Shown here: one piece after another, positions 25,024-34,850 of the stretch | Position numbering within the stretch: position 1 is the stretch's first letter | Layout: the number at the start of each line of letters is the position of its first letter | Source of the DNA: Planktothrix serta PCC 8927 | GTDB lineage: Bacteria > Cyanobacteriota > Cyanobacteriia > Cyanobacteriales > Microcoleaceae | NCBI RefSeq assembly: GCF_900010725.2 | Contig: NZ_LR734883.1 | Span: 1 to 56,191, forward strand | Reading direction: 5' to 3' | Length of the DNA stretch: 56,191 nt | Notes under the pieces: generated by a model | The model's database searches: none | Seen by the model: the letters and a program-made list of their open reading frames with translations, nothing else | What the model was told of the DNA's origin: nothing | Program-made: the position numbers and the translations under genes

Positions 25024-26118
25024 TTAGAATTGTTTCCGTCTTCGTCCCTCTGCATCCGCAGCTATTATCGCCGCCAACACAGTTTCCGGGCTGATTTCAC
25101 AAGGTTCATTATGGATGGTTTCACCTGTTCCACAGGCCCGCTCTGCTGCTAATAATAAACGATCGCGGCTGACTCCTTCCAGTCCGATATCCGCTAAAGT
25201 CGTCGGTAGTCCGATGGACTCACAGAAACTGAACACCCGATCAATCACAGGACTAGGGCGATCGGTTAAAATTAACATCGCCAGCACCCCAAAAGCCACT
25301 TTTTCGCCGTGCCAGAATTTCTGAGTTTCTTCTAAAACCGTAAACCCATTATGAATGGCATGGGCTGCGGCTAGTCCGCCACTTTCAAAACCCAGTCCAC
25401 TCAGTAACGTATTGGCTTCGATAATTCGTTCTAAGGCGGGAGTGACTACCTGTTGTTCACAGGCTATTTTCCCATAAACGCCATATTCGAGCAAGGTTTC
25501 GTAGCACAAATGAGCCAAACTAAAAGCAGTCATCGGCCCCATGCGTCCGGTCATATTTTTAGCCCGTTTAATCTGACAGTCTTCGGCTTCAAACCAAGTC
25601 GCCAGGGCGTCTCCCATCCCGGCTACCAAGAAGCGGACAGGGGCTTGAGCGATAATATGGGTATCGACTAAAACCAGATCGGGGTTACGCGGTAATACCA
25701 GATAACGCTCCCAAACCCCTTCCGGGGTATAAATCACCGATAGGGCACTACAGGGGGCATCGGTGGAAGCAATAGTTGGAACAATAGCGACGGGAAGATG
25801 AAGATGATAGGCGGTGGCTTTTGCCGTGTCGATGGTTTTTCCTCCTCCAATACCAACAATTAAATCAACTTGCTGAATTTTACCTAAACTCACCATCCGT
25901 TGAATTTCATGATCGCAACATTCACCTCCAAAACGTTCGAGATAAATCTCGATTTTTCCCTGGGTGAACTCCTCAACAATAGGTTGCAATTGAGGAAAAA
26001 TAACGGGGCCCATCATCACTAGGGCTTTGTGACCTAAACGACTTAATTCTTCTCCCAGAAACCGGATCGCATGATTGCCTTGAACATATCGGGCTGGGAA
26101 GATAGCTGTAGTAATCAC
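25024..26118 (-). CDS. gldA: Glycerol dehydrogenase (iron/zinc-type alcohol dehydrogenase family)
   Basis: 364 residues from a GTG at 26116-26118, chosen because AAGGAG lies seven bases upstream and because family members start MITTAIFP-RYVQG; an ATG nine codons earlier is only an open extension. VDLIVGIGGGKTIDTAKA is the NAD-binding loop. Metal ligands are expected in VAGMGDALATWFEAEDC (Asp), AHAIHNGF (His) and FWHGEKVAFG (His). It oxidises glycerol to dihydroxyacetone with NAD. Single gene. Confidence 0.88.
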   Translation of the reverse strand: MITTAIFPARYVQGNHAIRFLGEELSRLGHKALVMMGPVIFPQLQPIVEEFTQGKIEIYLERFGGECCDHEIQRMVSLGKIQQVDLIVGIGGGKTIDTAKATAYHLHLPVAIVPTIASTDAPCSALSVIYTPEGVWERYLVLPRNPDLVLVDTHIIAQAPVRFLVAGMGDALATWFEAEDCQIKRAKNMTGRMGPMTAFSLAHLCYETLLEYGVYGKIACEQQVVTPALERIIEANTLLSGLGFESGGLAAAHAIHNGFTVLEETQKFWHGEKVAFGVLAMLILTDRPSPVIDRVFSFCESIGLPTTLADIGLEGVSRDRLLLAAERACGTGETIHNEPCEISPETVLAAIIAADAEGRRRKQF

Positions 26119-26656
26119 GGTTTGCTCCTTGTTCAAAACGAACACTCTTACTCACCGCAGAAGTCACGAACAATAAAAAATAACGAACCGTAGACGTACA
26201 GAGACACACAAAGAGAAATTCATCACAATTCCCCGGAAATCTCTGTTCCAGATAGTTTCTTAATGGGTCTGTCTCGCCTGAAACGCTTGAAACTAGAACC
26301 AAGACCTTAAAAATTTGATGATTAAACTTCAAAAAAACCGTAGCTGTTAACCAGCCTAGCATTTTATTATACTTTAGTCCCGGTTCATAGCATATATTGT
26401 AAACTATCACTCTTAAATAGTCAATTATTTTCAATAATTTGTTACATTTTTTTTGCGAATCAAACTCCTTAAACTAAAAGGGAAAAAGAGATTTTTGTTA
26501 GGGAAGAAGACGGGGTTTCTGAAACAATCTCAATAGGATGTAACTGATCAACGGTCAACCGTCAACGGTCAACCGTCAACAACCCCCACTTTGGAATGTT
26601 CCCGCTTTTTGTTACAATCTGTAAACAAATGGTTAAGGAAAAGGGCAGTCTAAAAG
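26119..26656. other. Divergent intergenic region, gldA / zds
   Basis: 538 bases with no gene. For zds, TTGGAA (26591-26596), a 16-base spacer and TACAAT (26613-26618) form a modest promoter match 39 bases before the ATG. On the minus strand TATAAT (26371-26366) could be the gldA -10 box, without a clear -35. A heptamer array lies at 26548-26580. Confidence 0.4.
26548..26580. repeat. Heptamer array (TCAACGG / TCAACCG)n
   Basis: Four alternating heptamers, TCAACGG-TCAACCG, upstream of the zds promoter. Related GTCAACA arrays occur at 39043-39076, 43447-43471 and 54143-54174. Confidence 0.85.
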
Positions 26657-28123
26657 ATGCGGGTTGCGATCGCAGGAGCAGGTTTAGCGGGCATGACTAC
26701 GGCAATAGACCTCGTAGATGCCGGACACGAAGTCGAAATTTTTGAATCTCGCCCCTTTGTGGGTGGGAAAGTCAGCAGTTGGATAGATGCCGATGGCAAC
26801 CATATTGAAATGGGGTTGCACGTCTTTTTTGGCTGCTACTATAACTTATTTGAACTGATGCGAAAGGTGGGAGCCATTGACAACCTCCGGTTAAAAGACC
26901 ATACCCACGTTTTTGTCAATACCGGAGGAAAAACCGGAAGTTTAGACTTTCGCTTCATTACCGGAGCCCCCTTTAACGGGTTGAAAGCCTTTTTCACCAC
27001 TTCCCAACTCTCGGTACTGGATAAATTACAAAATGCGATCGCATTAGGGACTAGCCCGATTGTCCGAGGGTTGGTAGACTTTGAAGGGGCGATGAAAATT
27101 ATCCGCGAATTAGATCGGGTGAGTTTTGCCGACTGGTTTCGCAGTCATGGCGGTTCTGAAGGCAGTTTAAAACGGATGTGGAACCCCATTGCCTATGCGT
27201 TAGGATTTATCGATACCGAGGAAATTTCTGCTCGGTGTATGTTAACGATTTTCCAATTTTTTGCCGCAAAAACAGAGGCGTCTGTATTGCGAATGTTGGA
27301 AGGATCTCCAGCCGAATATTTGCATAAACCCATTGTTAACTATTTAGAACAACGAGGAGTAAAAATTCACACCCGGCGTCGAGTTCGAGAACTTCAATTT
27401 GAGGAAATCGACGGGAAAACTTATATTACCGGAATGATAGTAGCAAAAGGGGATACAGAAGAAACCATTATTGCAGATGCTTATGTTTGCGCTGGCGATG
27501 TTCCCGGTGTGCAGAAAATGATTCCTTCTGCTTGGCGAAAATGGTCGGAATTTGACAATATTTATAAATTAGAAACCGTTCCCGTAGCAACGGTACAACT
27601 GCGGTTTGATGGTTGGGTAACGGAATTAAATGATCCCGAAAAACGTCAACAACTAAAACAAGCGGCTGGCATTGACAATTTATTATATACGGCTGATGCA
27701 GATTTCTCCTGTTTCTCCGATTTAGCGTTATCGAGTCCGGCAGATTATTATCGAAAGGGACAAGGATCTTTATTGCAATTAGTGTTAACTCCGGGTGATC
27801 CGTTTATTAAACAAAATAACGAAGAAATTGCCCACCATGTTCTCAAACAAGTTCAGAATTTATTTCCCAGTTCCCGTGAACTGAATATGACTTGGTATAG
27901 TGTGGTGAAATTAGCTCAATCTCTATATCGAGAAGGGCCGGGAATGGATGCCTATCGTCCGAGTCAAAAAACTCCGGTTGCTAATTTCTTTTTAGCCGGA
28001 AGTTACACGCAACAAGATTATATTGATAGTATGGAGGGGGCAACAATTTCGGGACGACAAGCGGCTAAAGCCATATTAGAAACCAGTTTTCCTCATCTAA
28101 AACCTTCTCCTGTCGTTGTTTAA
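26657..28123 (+). CDS. zds: Zeta-carotene desaturase (plant type, CrtQ/ZDS)
   Basis: 488 residues. [42 protein letters not shown] is the FAD dinucleotide-binding N-terminus. The body matches plant-type desaturases ([51 protein letters not shown]) and the C-terminal FAD motif is [27 protein letters not shown]. It introduces the two double bases that turn 9,9'-di-cis-zeta-carotene into pro-lycopene, at the thylakoid membrane. Followed by an SRPBCC gene and a DUF4079 gene on the same strand. Confidence 0.95.
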   Translation: MRVAIAGAGLAGMTTAIDLVDAGHEVEIFESRPFVGGKVSSWIDADGNHIEMGLHVFFGCYYNLFELMRKVGAIDNLRLKDHTHVFVNTGGKTGSLDFRFITGAPFNGLKAFFTTSQLSVLDKLQNAIALGTSPIVRGLVDFEGAMKIIRELDRVSFADWFRSHGGSEGSLKRMWNPIAYALGFIDTEEISARCMLTIFQFFAAKTEASVLRMLEGSPAEYLHKPIVNYLEQRGVKIHTRRRVRELQFEEIDGKTYITGMIVAKGDTEETIIADAYVCAGDVPGVQKMIPSAWRKWSEFDNIYKLETVPVATVQLRFDGWVTELNDPEKRQQLKQAAGIDNLLYTADADFSCFSDLALSSPADYYRKGQGSLLQLVLTPGDPFIKQNNEEIAHHVLKQVQNLFPSSRELNMTWYSVVKLAQSLYREGPGMDAYRPSQKTPVANFFLAGSYTQQDYIDSMEGATISGRQAAKAILETSFPHLKPSPVVV

Positions 28124-28140
28124 TGATCAGGGGGGTTAAA

Positions 28141-28205
28141 GAAACTGGGTTTCTAATCGTGATATAGGATAAAATTAACCTATATCCTTCATAAACCCGG
28201 TTTCT
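28141..28205. repeat. Nested hairpin after zds
   Basis: Outer arms GAAACTGGGTTT (28141-28152) and AAACCCGGTTTC (28193-28204), inner arms GATATAGG (28161-28168) and CCTATATC (28179-28186). It may weaken read-through into the next gene, which it precedes by 27 bases. Confidence 0.65.
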
Positions 28206-28231
28206 ATATTATATTACATCGATTTAATATT

Positions 28232-28684
28232 ATGGCTGATTGGTTAGAACATAGTGTCCAAGTTGAAGTTCCAGTTCCCATTGATGTGTCGTGGAATTTA
28301 TGGTCAGATTTGGAACAAATGCCCCGATGGATGAAATGGATTGATTCGGTTACAATTTTAGAGGATAATCCTGATTTATCTCGCTGGAAATTAGCGACGG
28401 GGAATTTTGAATTTAGTTGGTTATCACGGATTTTAAAACAAATTCCTAATCAAATTATTCAATGGGAATCAGTAGATGGTTTACCGAATCGGGGAGCAAT
28501 TCGGTTTTATGATCGTCATGGGAGTAGTATTGTTAAATTGACGATTTCTTATGCGATCCCCGGAATTTTAGGACAACTGATGGATAATTTATTTTTGGGG
28601 GGGATAGTAGAGTCAACGATTCAAAAAGATTTAGAACGATTTAGAGATTATGCCATAGAATTCTATAGTAATTCTTTGAATTAA
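28232..28684 (+). CDS. SRPBCC-family (polyketide cyclase/COQ10-like) protein
   Basis: 150 residues: a START-like hydrophobic-ligand fold with VEVPVPIDVSWNLWSDLEQMPRWMKWIDSV at the N-terminus and ESTIQKDLERFRDYA at the C-terminal helix. Members of this family commonly follow zds in cyanobacteria, so a role in carotenoid or quinone handling is plausible but unproven. No signal peptide. Confidence 0.85.
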   Translation: MADWLEHSVQVEVPVPIDVSWNLWSDLEQMPRWMKWIDSVTILEDNPDLSRWKLATGNFEFSWLSRILKQIPNQIIQWESVDGLPNRGAIRFYDRHGSSIVKLTISYAIPGILGQLMDNLFLGGIVESTIQKDLERFRDYAIEFYSNSLN

Positions 28685-28702
28685 TATATAAAAATCCCTA
28701 TT

Positions 28703-29140
28703 ATGAATTTACCGTCGTTTTTATGGCTATGGAAAATAGCGGCTTGGTCAATGGGATGTTCGGTCTTCGCTTACCTTGTATTAGCGATGACGGGAGGATG
28801 GATGCTGTATTCACGCCAAAGTAAACAACCTCGACCCAAGGGACTCAGAACACTGCATTATTTTGTGGGTGCGGGGATGGTGTGTTTAGTTTTGGCTTTA
28901 CTGGCGATTGGTTTAGTGGGAACCTTGGGATATTATGGCAGTTTAGGACATTCGATTCATCTGGCTGCGGGATTAATTGTGGTGAGTTTAGTGTTAGGAT
29001 CGGGTTGGAGTGCTACCCAAATTAATCCTAAAAATCCTTGGGCGCGATCGCTCCACATTAGCCTGAATATAGGTTTATTTTTTGCTTTTACTGCGGTATC
29101 TTTATCTGGGTGGGTGATCGTACAGAAATATTTACCTTAA
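28703..29140 (+). CDS. DUF4079 membrane protein
   Basis: 145 residues with four hydrophobic helices (about 5-32, 50-72, 80-98, 117-142) and conserved histidines in LRTLHYFVGAG and GHSIHLAAG. This matches DUF4079, a cytochrome b561-like cyanobacterial family. It follows the SRPBCC gene by 18 bases and is probably co-transcribed. Haem binding by the histidines is a guess. Confidence 0.82.
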   Translation: MNLPSFLWLWKIAAWSMGCSVFAYLVLAMTGGWMLYSRQSKQPRPKGLRTLHYFVGAGMVCLVLALLAIGLVGTLGYYGSLGHSIHLAAGLIVVSLVLGSGWSATQINPKNPWARSLHISLNIGLFFAFTAVSLSGWVIVQKYLP

Positions 29141-29187
29141 GCCTAAATTCAATTCAAAACTTGATCATTAATTGAACTAAATTAACA

Positions 29188-29218
29188 ATTTTTCATCAGA
29201 CTTAATCCGATGAAAAAT
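29188..29218 (+). terminator. Terminator-like hairpin after the DUF4079 gene
   Basis: TTTTTCATC and GATGAAAAA form a 9-bp stem around an 11-base loop, 48 bases after the stop. The T tail is weak. Confidence 0.55.
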
Positions 29219-29490
29219 AAAATATTAACTCTTAACATTAACTCTTAACTCCTGTTTAGACTCCCTAAACAAAGCCATACTGAAAGGCCCGAAGGAACAT
29301 CTCTACGGACTCCAAAAGCCAAGATACAATGAGGATAGGAATTGATTTCAGTGGAAATACGGTTCAGCGATTGAAACCCGTGTAACTGTTAATTTCCGAT
29401 CTACGATCAGTGCAAAATCGTTTCCTTTAGAGGATGGGTGCAAATACAACCTCGTTCACTGCCAAATAGCACATCTAAGGTCACACCGCC
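29219..29490. other. Leader region of the hybrid histidine kinase gene
   Basis: About 270 bases with no gene. A GAAAGGCCCGAAGG stretch and ACTGTTAATTTCC are visible; no promoter was assigned with confidence. The kinase ATG lacks a strong Shine-Dalgarno (TCACACCGCC precedes it). Confidence 0.4.
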
Positions 29491-32400
29491 ATGAAATTGC
29501 GAAAGAAAACACTGCTCATTATTGGTGCAGCCCTGATTGGGTTAATCGTGGCGATGTACATTACCGCCTCTATGTTGCTGGTGCATGATTTTCGCCACCT
29601 AGAAAGCCAATATGTCCGTCAAGATGTTGTCCGGGCTTTAAATGCGATTAATGATGACTTAGATAGTTTAGATTTGATCGCCCAGGATCAGGCTAAATGG
29701 GATGACACTTATCGGTTTATTGATGCTCAAAACCGCCAATATGTGGTTTCTAACTTAGTTGATACCACCTTCGCCGATTTACGGCTCAACCTATTTATCC
29801 TGATGAACCCCAAAGGTGAAATTATTTTTAGTAAGGGGTTTGATTCCCAACGCCGTCAGGAAACACCGATCCCCCCCAGTGTATCTTCGTATCTTACCTT
29901 AAATAGCCCCCTTTTAGCGAGTCTCAAACAACCACATTTAACTCCCTCTCCCATTCAAGGAATTATTGTTTTACCCGAAAGTCCTTTATTGGTGGTTTCC
30001 CGACCGATTTTAACCAGTACCGCCACCGGGCCAAGTCGAGGGGTATTAATTTTAGGGCGTTATCTCGACGCCCCTGAGATTCAACGATTAGCTGAAATTA
30101 CTCAACTGTCATTGACTCTTGATCGGATTTCGGAAGGAATGGCCAGTAATCCCTTTCTATTGTCTCCTCAAATTCAACCCTACGCAGAAGCAATTATTGA
30201 TCCTCAAGCCATTCGGTTGCACTCTTTAAATGCAGAAACTGCGATCGCATCAGCCACAATAGCAGATTTGAATGGAGAACCAAAATTATCTTTACAAGTT
30301 CAAGTTCGTCGTCCAATTTATCAACAAGGTCAAACGACTTTAGCCTATTTCACTTTATTTTTATTAGTCGTGGGGTTAATTTTCGGAGGAATCACCCTAT
30401 TATTATTAGAAAAATTAGTGCTGGCTCGACTCACCGCTTTAAATAGTTCGGTTAACCAAATTGGGGAAAGTGGAAATTTAGCCTTAAGAATTACCGTAGC
30501 CGGAAAGGATGAATTATCGAGTTTAGCCGAGGCTATTAATGGAATGTTACAAGCTTTAGCCGATGCTCAATCTCAAGGTCAAGAAAGTGAACAACGCTAT
30601 CGATTAATGGCGGAAAATTCAACCGATATGATTACCCGCCATTCTCCCGAAGGGGTATTTTTATATGCGTCTCCGGCTTGTCGCACTTTATTAGGATATG
30701 AGCCGGAAGAATTAATCGGAAATCCGTTACCCTGTTTCATCCATCCTGATGATTTAGATGTGATTGTTAAAGCTTATCGTATTATTTTACAACAAAATGT
30801 TATCTACACTATTGAATATCGGATTAGTCATAAAAACGGCGATTATATTTGGTTTGAAACCACCAGTAGTGCGATTCGGGATCTGACAACCGGAAGCGTT
30901 CAGGAAATAATCGGAGTATCCCGCGATATTACTGAACGCAAACAACGAGAACAACAACTTCAAGACAGTGAATCTTCTATTAGAGCACTTTATCAAATTA
31001 CCTCTTGTCAGGACTTCACTTTTGAAACTCGACTACAACAGATTTTAGAATTAGGCTGTGCTAAATTTGGTTTAGAATATGGAATTTTATCCCATGTTCA
31101 AATCGATGGGAACAGGGAACAGGGAACAGGGAACAGGGAACAGGGAATAGGAAATTACGAAATTTACCCCCGCTTAGAAGAGAGTCAAGAAGTTGATTAT
31201 ACCTATAAAATTATAGCCGTAGCTGCCCCGAATCAATCCATTCAAGCCGGACAAATTTATAAGTTAGAAGATACCTTTTGTCAAATCACAATTCGAGCTA
31301 AACAACCCCTTTATTTTGAATCGATTAAATTTTCGGGTATACCCTTTTGTCCGGCTCATAAAATCCTCCCCATTGAAGCTTATATGGGGACTCCGGTGAT
31401 TGTGGATGGAGACGTATACGGAACCCTGTGTTTTTGGAGTTCTCAAGCTTTATCTGAGCCATTTCAAGCGGTAGATCGAGATTTATTAAAATTAATGGCA
31501 CAATGGATCGGCGGTGAAATTGAACGTCAAGAAACCGCTAGTGCTTTAGCAAAGGCACGGGATCAAGCTTTAGCAGCAACCCGGGCAAAAAGTGAATTTT
31601 TGGCAACAATGAGTCATGAAATTCGCACGCCTATGAATGCTGTTATTGGGATGACGGGGTTACTGTTAGATACCACCTTAACCCCCATGCAGCAGGATTT
31701 TGTAGAAACGATTCGGAGTAGTAGCGATGCGTTATTATGTTTAATTAATGATATTTTAGATTTTTCTAAAATTGAATCAGGAAAGCTGGATTTAGAAAAT
31801 CATCCTTTTAATTTAAGAACTTGTATTGAAGAATCTTTAGATTTATTAGTCACTAAAGCAGCGAGTAAAAATCTGGATTTAGCCTATTTAATTGATCCTT
31901 GTACCCCGAATCAAATTATTGGAGATATGGCAAGATTACGCCAAATTTTAGTTAATCTCCTGAGTAATGCGGTGAAATTTACTGAGAGTGGAGAAGTGGT
32001 TGTGTCCGTAACGGCTGAAAAACTCGATGATCCGAGTAATGATCAACCTCAAAATTTACAAAAATATCCAGATAAAGATAGTTCTATTAATCATTCTATA
32101 TCCTGTTCTTTCTATGAAATTAAAGTTGCGGTTCAAGATACCGGAATTGGCATTCCCTCGAATGGAATGGATCGGTTATTTCAGTCTTTTAGTCAAGTAG
32201 ATTCTTCGATTAATCGTCAATATGGAGGAACAGGTTTGGGATTAGCGATTAGTAAACGATTAGCTGAACTCATGGGGGGTCAAATGTGGGTGGAAAGTCG
32301 AGGCGCAATAGCTGGAGATCCTCCAGAGAATTTTAAACTTGAACAATCTTTAGATTCTTTTTGTATATTAGATGGAGAAGGTGCAGACGAAGAGGAGAAT

Positions 32401-33804
32401 AAAACCGAAAAAATTACCGAGACTCGCCCAGGTTCAACCTTCTATTTTACTGTTGTTGCTCAGTCTTGTTCAAATTTATCTCCTGAATGGTCAACGCTAC
32501 ATGAGTTAGCGGGAAAACGGTTATTAATTGTAGATGATAATGTTAGTAGCCGACAAATGTTAAAGCTGCAAACCCAAGCTTGGGGAATGTCAAGCCAAAC
32601 GGTTAAAAATGGGGCGAAGGCGTTGGAATGGTTGCAGCGTAAACAGTTTGATGTGGCAATTATTGAAATGCAAATGGCGGCGATAGATGGGTTAACCTTA
32701 GCAAAACAAATTCGTCAATTACCCTCCTGTCAAAATTTACCCTTAATTTTATTAACATCAGTGGGGGGAAAAAATTTAGGGAAATCTAAATCGATTGAAA
32801 TTGCAGCTTGTTTAAATAAACCGATTAAACAATCCCAACTTTATAACGTTTTAATTAATATTTTGGGAGGCGAACCTTTAGAGGTTCATGTTCAAAGTCA
32901 AACCTATTTACACAGTCGAAATCGGGGAACGTTACGACCCTCACAGGATATTCCTTTATTAGCGGAAAAATTACCTTTACGCATTTTATTAGCAGAAGAT
33001 CATCTGGTTAATCAAAAAGTTGCGTTACAAATTTTACAACGGATGGGATATCGGGCGGATGTGGCGGGGAATGGTTTTGAAGTCTTAGAAGCGTTGCGTC
33101 GTCAACCTTATGATGTGATTTTAATGGATATGCAAATGCCGGAAATGGATGGGTTAGAAGCGTCCCGTCAGATTCAAAAATTATATGGAAATCCTCAGCA
33201 ATCTCAACTGATGCGACCTCGAATTATTGCGGTGACAGCGAATGCAATGGAAAGCGATCGCAATGAATGTATGAATGCGGGAATGGATGATTATATTAGT
33301 AAGCCGATCCGCATGGAACAGTTAATCCAAGTTCTGAGTAAATGTCAACCTCTTCAAGACCTTCCTGTTACTTTAGATTCTGAAACAACGAACTATAAAC
33401 CCTTAAATGTTACTTTAAATCAACAATTACCTTTAATAACAATTACTTCAACTCCAACGATTTTGGATGCTAAAGTTTTACAAGGATTACGAGAGGTAGA
33501 AGCCCTGGAAGAAGTGATTGAAATTTATCTTGATACCGCCCCGGAACTCTTAGAAGCTATTGCAATTGCGATCGCTAATATTGATGCTAAGGAATTACAA
33601 CCCGCCGCCCATTCTCTAAAATCAATTAGTGGAACTCTCGGCGCTTTTAGTTTGTCAGAACAATGTCAAAAATTAGAAACTCTAGCGCGTCATTATAATC
33701 AAACTCAAAATCCTTTATCCCTAGCCGAAACTGAAACGCTCTACACCCAAATTCAAACGGAATTTGAGCAAGTTAAAATTGCATTACAAGCAGAATTAAT
33801 ATGA
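29491..33804 (+). CDS. CHASE4-HAMP-PAS-GAF hybrid histidine kinase with two receivers and HPt
   Basis: 1437 residues. Transmembrane helix about 8-30; extracytoplasmic CHASE4 sensor (QDQAKWDDTYRFID); second helix about 285-312; HAMP; PAS about 370-485 (YRLMAENSTDMITRHSPEG); GAF about 495-690; HisKA with His709 in FLATMSHEIRTPMN; HATPase_c (LRQILVNLLSNAVKFT, DTGIGIP, GGTGLGLAIS); receiver 1 about 1010-1130; receiver 2 about 1165-1290; HPt with His1374 (AAHSLKSISGTLGA). Receiver 2 has the phospho-acceptor Asp1213 (VILMDMQMPEMDG), but receiver 1 has Glu1059 at that place (VAIIEMQMAAIDG), so it probably cannot be phosphorylated. The GAF domain carries a repeat-derived insertion at 31108-31150. The signal sensed is unknown. 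Confidence 0.93.
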   Translation: MKLRKKTLLIIGAALIGLIVAMYITASMLLVHDFRHLESQYVRQDVVRALNAINDDLDSLDLIAQDQAKWDDTYRFIDAQNRQYVVSNLVDTTFADLRLNLFILMNPKGEIIFSKGFDSQRRQETPIPPSVSSYLTLNSPLLASLKQPHLTPSPIQGIIVLPESPLLVVSRPILTSTATGPSRGVLILGRYLDAPEIQRLAEITQLSLTLDRISEGMASNPFLLSPQIQPYAEAIIDPQAIRLHSLNAETAIASATIADLNGEPKLSLQVQVRRPIYQQGQTTLAYFTLFLLVVGLIFGGITLLLLEKLVLARLTALNSSVNQIGESGNLALRITVAGKDELSSLAEAINGMLQALADAQSQGQESEQRYRLMAENSTDMITRHSPEGVFLYASPACRTLLGYEPEELIGNPLPCFIHPDDLDVIVKAYRIILQQNVIYTIEYRISHKNGDYIWFETTSSAIRDLTTGSVQEIIGVSRDITERKQREQQLQDSESSIRALYQITSCQDFTFETRLQQILELGCAKFGLEYGILSHVQIDGNREQGTGNREQGIGNYEIYPRLEESQEVDYTYKIIAVAAPNQSIQAGQIYKLEDTFCQITIRAKQPLYFESIKFSGIPFCPAHKILPIEAYMGTPVIVDGDVYGTLCFWSSQALSEPFQAVDRDLLKLMAQWIGGEIERQETASALAKARDQALAATRAKSEFLATMSHEIRTPMNAVIGMTGLLLDTTLTPMQQDFVETIRSSSDALLCLINDILDFSKIESGKLDLENHPFNLRTCIEESLDLLVTKAASKNLDLAYLIDPCTPNQIIGDMARLRQILVNLLSNAVKFTESGEVVVSVTAEKLDDPSNDQPQNLQKYPDKDSSINHSISCSFYEIKVAVQDTGIGIPSNGMDRLFQSFSQVDSSINRQYGGTGLGLAISKRLAELMGGQMWVESRGAIAGDPPENFKLEQSLDSFCILDGEGADEEENKTEKITETRPGSTFYFTVVAQSCSNLSPEWSTLHELAGKRLLIVDDNVSSRQMLKLQTQAWGMSSQTVKNGAKALEWLQRKQFDVAIIEMQMAAIDGLTLAKQIRQLPSCQNLPLILLTSVGGKNLGKSKSIEIAACLNKPIKQSQLYNVLINILGGEPLEVHVQSQTYLHSRNRGTLRPSQDIPLLAEKLPLRILLAEDHLVNQKVALQILQRMGYRADVAGNGFEVLEALRRQPYDVILMDMQMPEMDGLEASRQIQKLYGNPQQSQLMRPRIIAVTANAMESDRNECMNAGMDDYISKPIRMEQLIQVLSKCQPLQDLPVTLDSETTNYKPLNVTLNQQLPLITITSTPTILDAKVLQGLREVEALEEVIEIYLDTAPELLEAIAIAIANIDAKELQPAAHSLKSISGTLGAFSLSEQCQKLETLARHYNQTQNPLSLAETETLYTQIQTEFEQVKIALQAELI
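31108..31150 (+). repeat. GGGAACA heptamer array inside the kinase gene
   Basis: Six heptamers, GGGAACA with a final GGGAATA, lie inside the GAF region and are read as GNREQGTGNREQGIGN (residues about 540-555). The array keeps the frame. The same heptamers occur between genes elsewhere in the window, so this looks like a repeat that entered or grew within a coding loop. Confidence 0.85.
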
Positions 33805-33810
33805 AATCCA

Positions 33811-34687
33811 ATTGAAAAGAGGGCGGGTTTAGTCAGATTCTTGATCAGAATTGAATATTGTTACAGAACCCGCCCCTACATTTTATTGTTGAAAAAATGC
33901 GATCGCATTTGAGTAATAATCAACAATTAAACCGTAGGGGCGGGTTCCGAGACCAGCTTTAATGATTAGTAATTATCTCCCTAAACCCGCCCTCTATTCT
34001 CAGGCGATCGCATTGAAAAGAGGGCGGGTTTAGTCAGATTCTTGATCAGAATTGAAGATAATTACAGAACCCGCCCCTACATTTTATTGTGGAAAAAATC
34101 TGATCGCATTTGAGCAATAATCAACAATTAAACCGTAGGGGCGGGTTCCGAGACCAGTTTTAATGATTAGTAATTATCTCCCTAAACCCGCCCTCTATTC
34201 TCAGGCGATCGCATTGAAAAGAGGGCGGGTTCCGAGACCAGCTTTAATGATTAGTAATTATCTCCCTAAACCCGCCCTCTATTCTCAGGCGATCGCATTG
34301 AAAAGAGGGCGGGTTTAGTCAGATTCTTGATCAGAATTGAATATTGTTACAGAACCCGGCCCTACATTTTGTTGTGGAAAAAATGCGATCGCATTTGAGC
34401 AATAATCAACAATTAAACCGTAGGGGCGGGTTCCGAGACCAGCTTTAATGATTAGTAATTATCTCCCTAAACCCGCCCTCTATTCTCAGGCGATCGCATT
34501 GAAAAGAGGGCGGGTTTAGTCAGATTCTTGATCAGAATTGAAGATAATTACAGAACCCGCCCCTACATTTTATTGTTGAAAAAATCCGATCGCATTTGAG
34601 TAATAATCAACAATTAAACCGTAGGGGCGGGTTCCGAGACCAGCTTTAATGATTAGTAATTATCTCCCTAAACCCGCCCTCTATTCT
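33811..34687. repeat. Tandem array of 201-bp self-complementary units (four full, one short)
   Basis: Units begin ATTGAAAAGAGGGCGGG at 33811, 34012, 34213, 34297 and 34498. Four are about 201 bp; the third is only 84 bp and lacks the part between two GGGCGGGTT copies. Each full unit is a large nested inverted repeat: outer arms AGAGGGCGGGTTTA/TAAACCCGCCCTCT, inner arms GAACCCGCCCCTAC/GTAGGGGCGGGTTC, and a centre close to AAATGCGATCGCATTT holding a HIP1 site. No protein is encoded. It begins six bases after the kinase stop. Confidence 0.92.
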
Positions 34688-34715
34688 GCTTCTAAGAGGG
34701 GTGGGTTTAGTATTG

Positions 34716-34815
34716 AAAAGGGAAAAGGGAAAAGGGAACAGGGAACAGTAAGAATTAAAAATTACGAATTACGAATTAATTGAATTAATCATTCGTAATT
34801 CGTAATTCGTAATTA
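34716..34815. repeat. Mixed heptamer arrays and hairpin before cysE
   Basis: GGGAAAA/GGGAACA repeats (34719-34746) are followed by ATTACGA repeats and their inverted partner TTCGTAA repeats (34760-34814), which pair to a long AT-rich stem around TTAATTGAATTAA. It lies at the 3' side of cysE and may end that transcript. Confidence 0.75.
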
Positions 34816-34850
34816 TTAGTTGACTATTGACAACCCTTTTCCTAAAACTC

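Noticed and set aside
25973-26434. 153-codon minus-strand frame over the gldA 5' region
   Set aside because: It overlaps gldA in another frame and has no recognisable domain; gldA is well supported.
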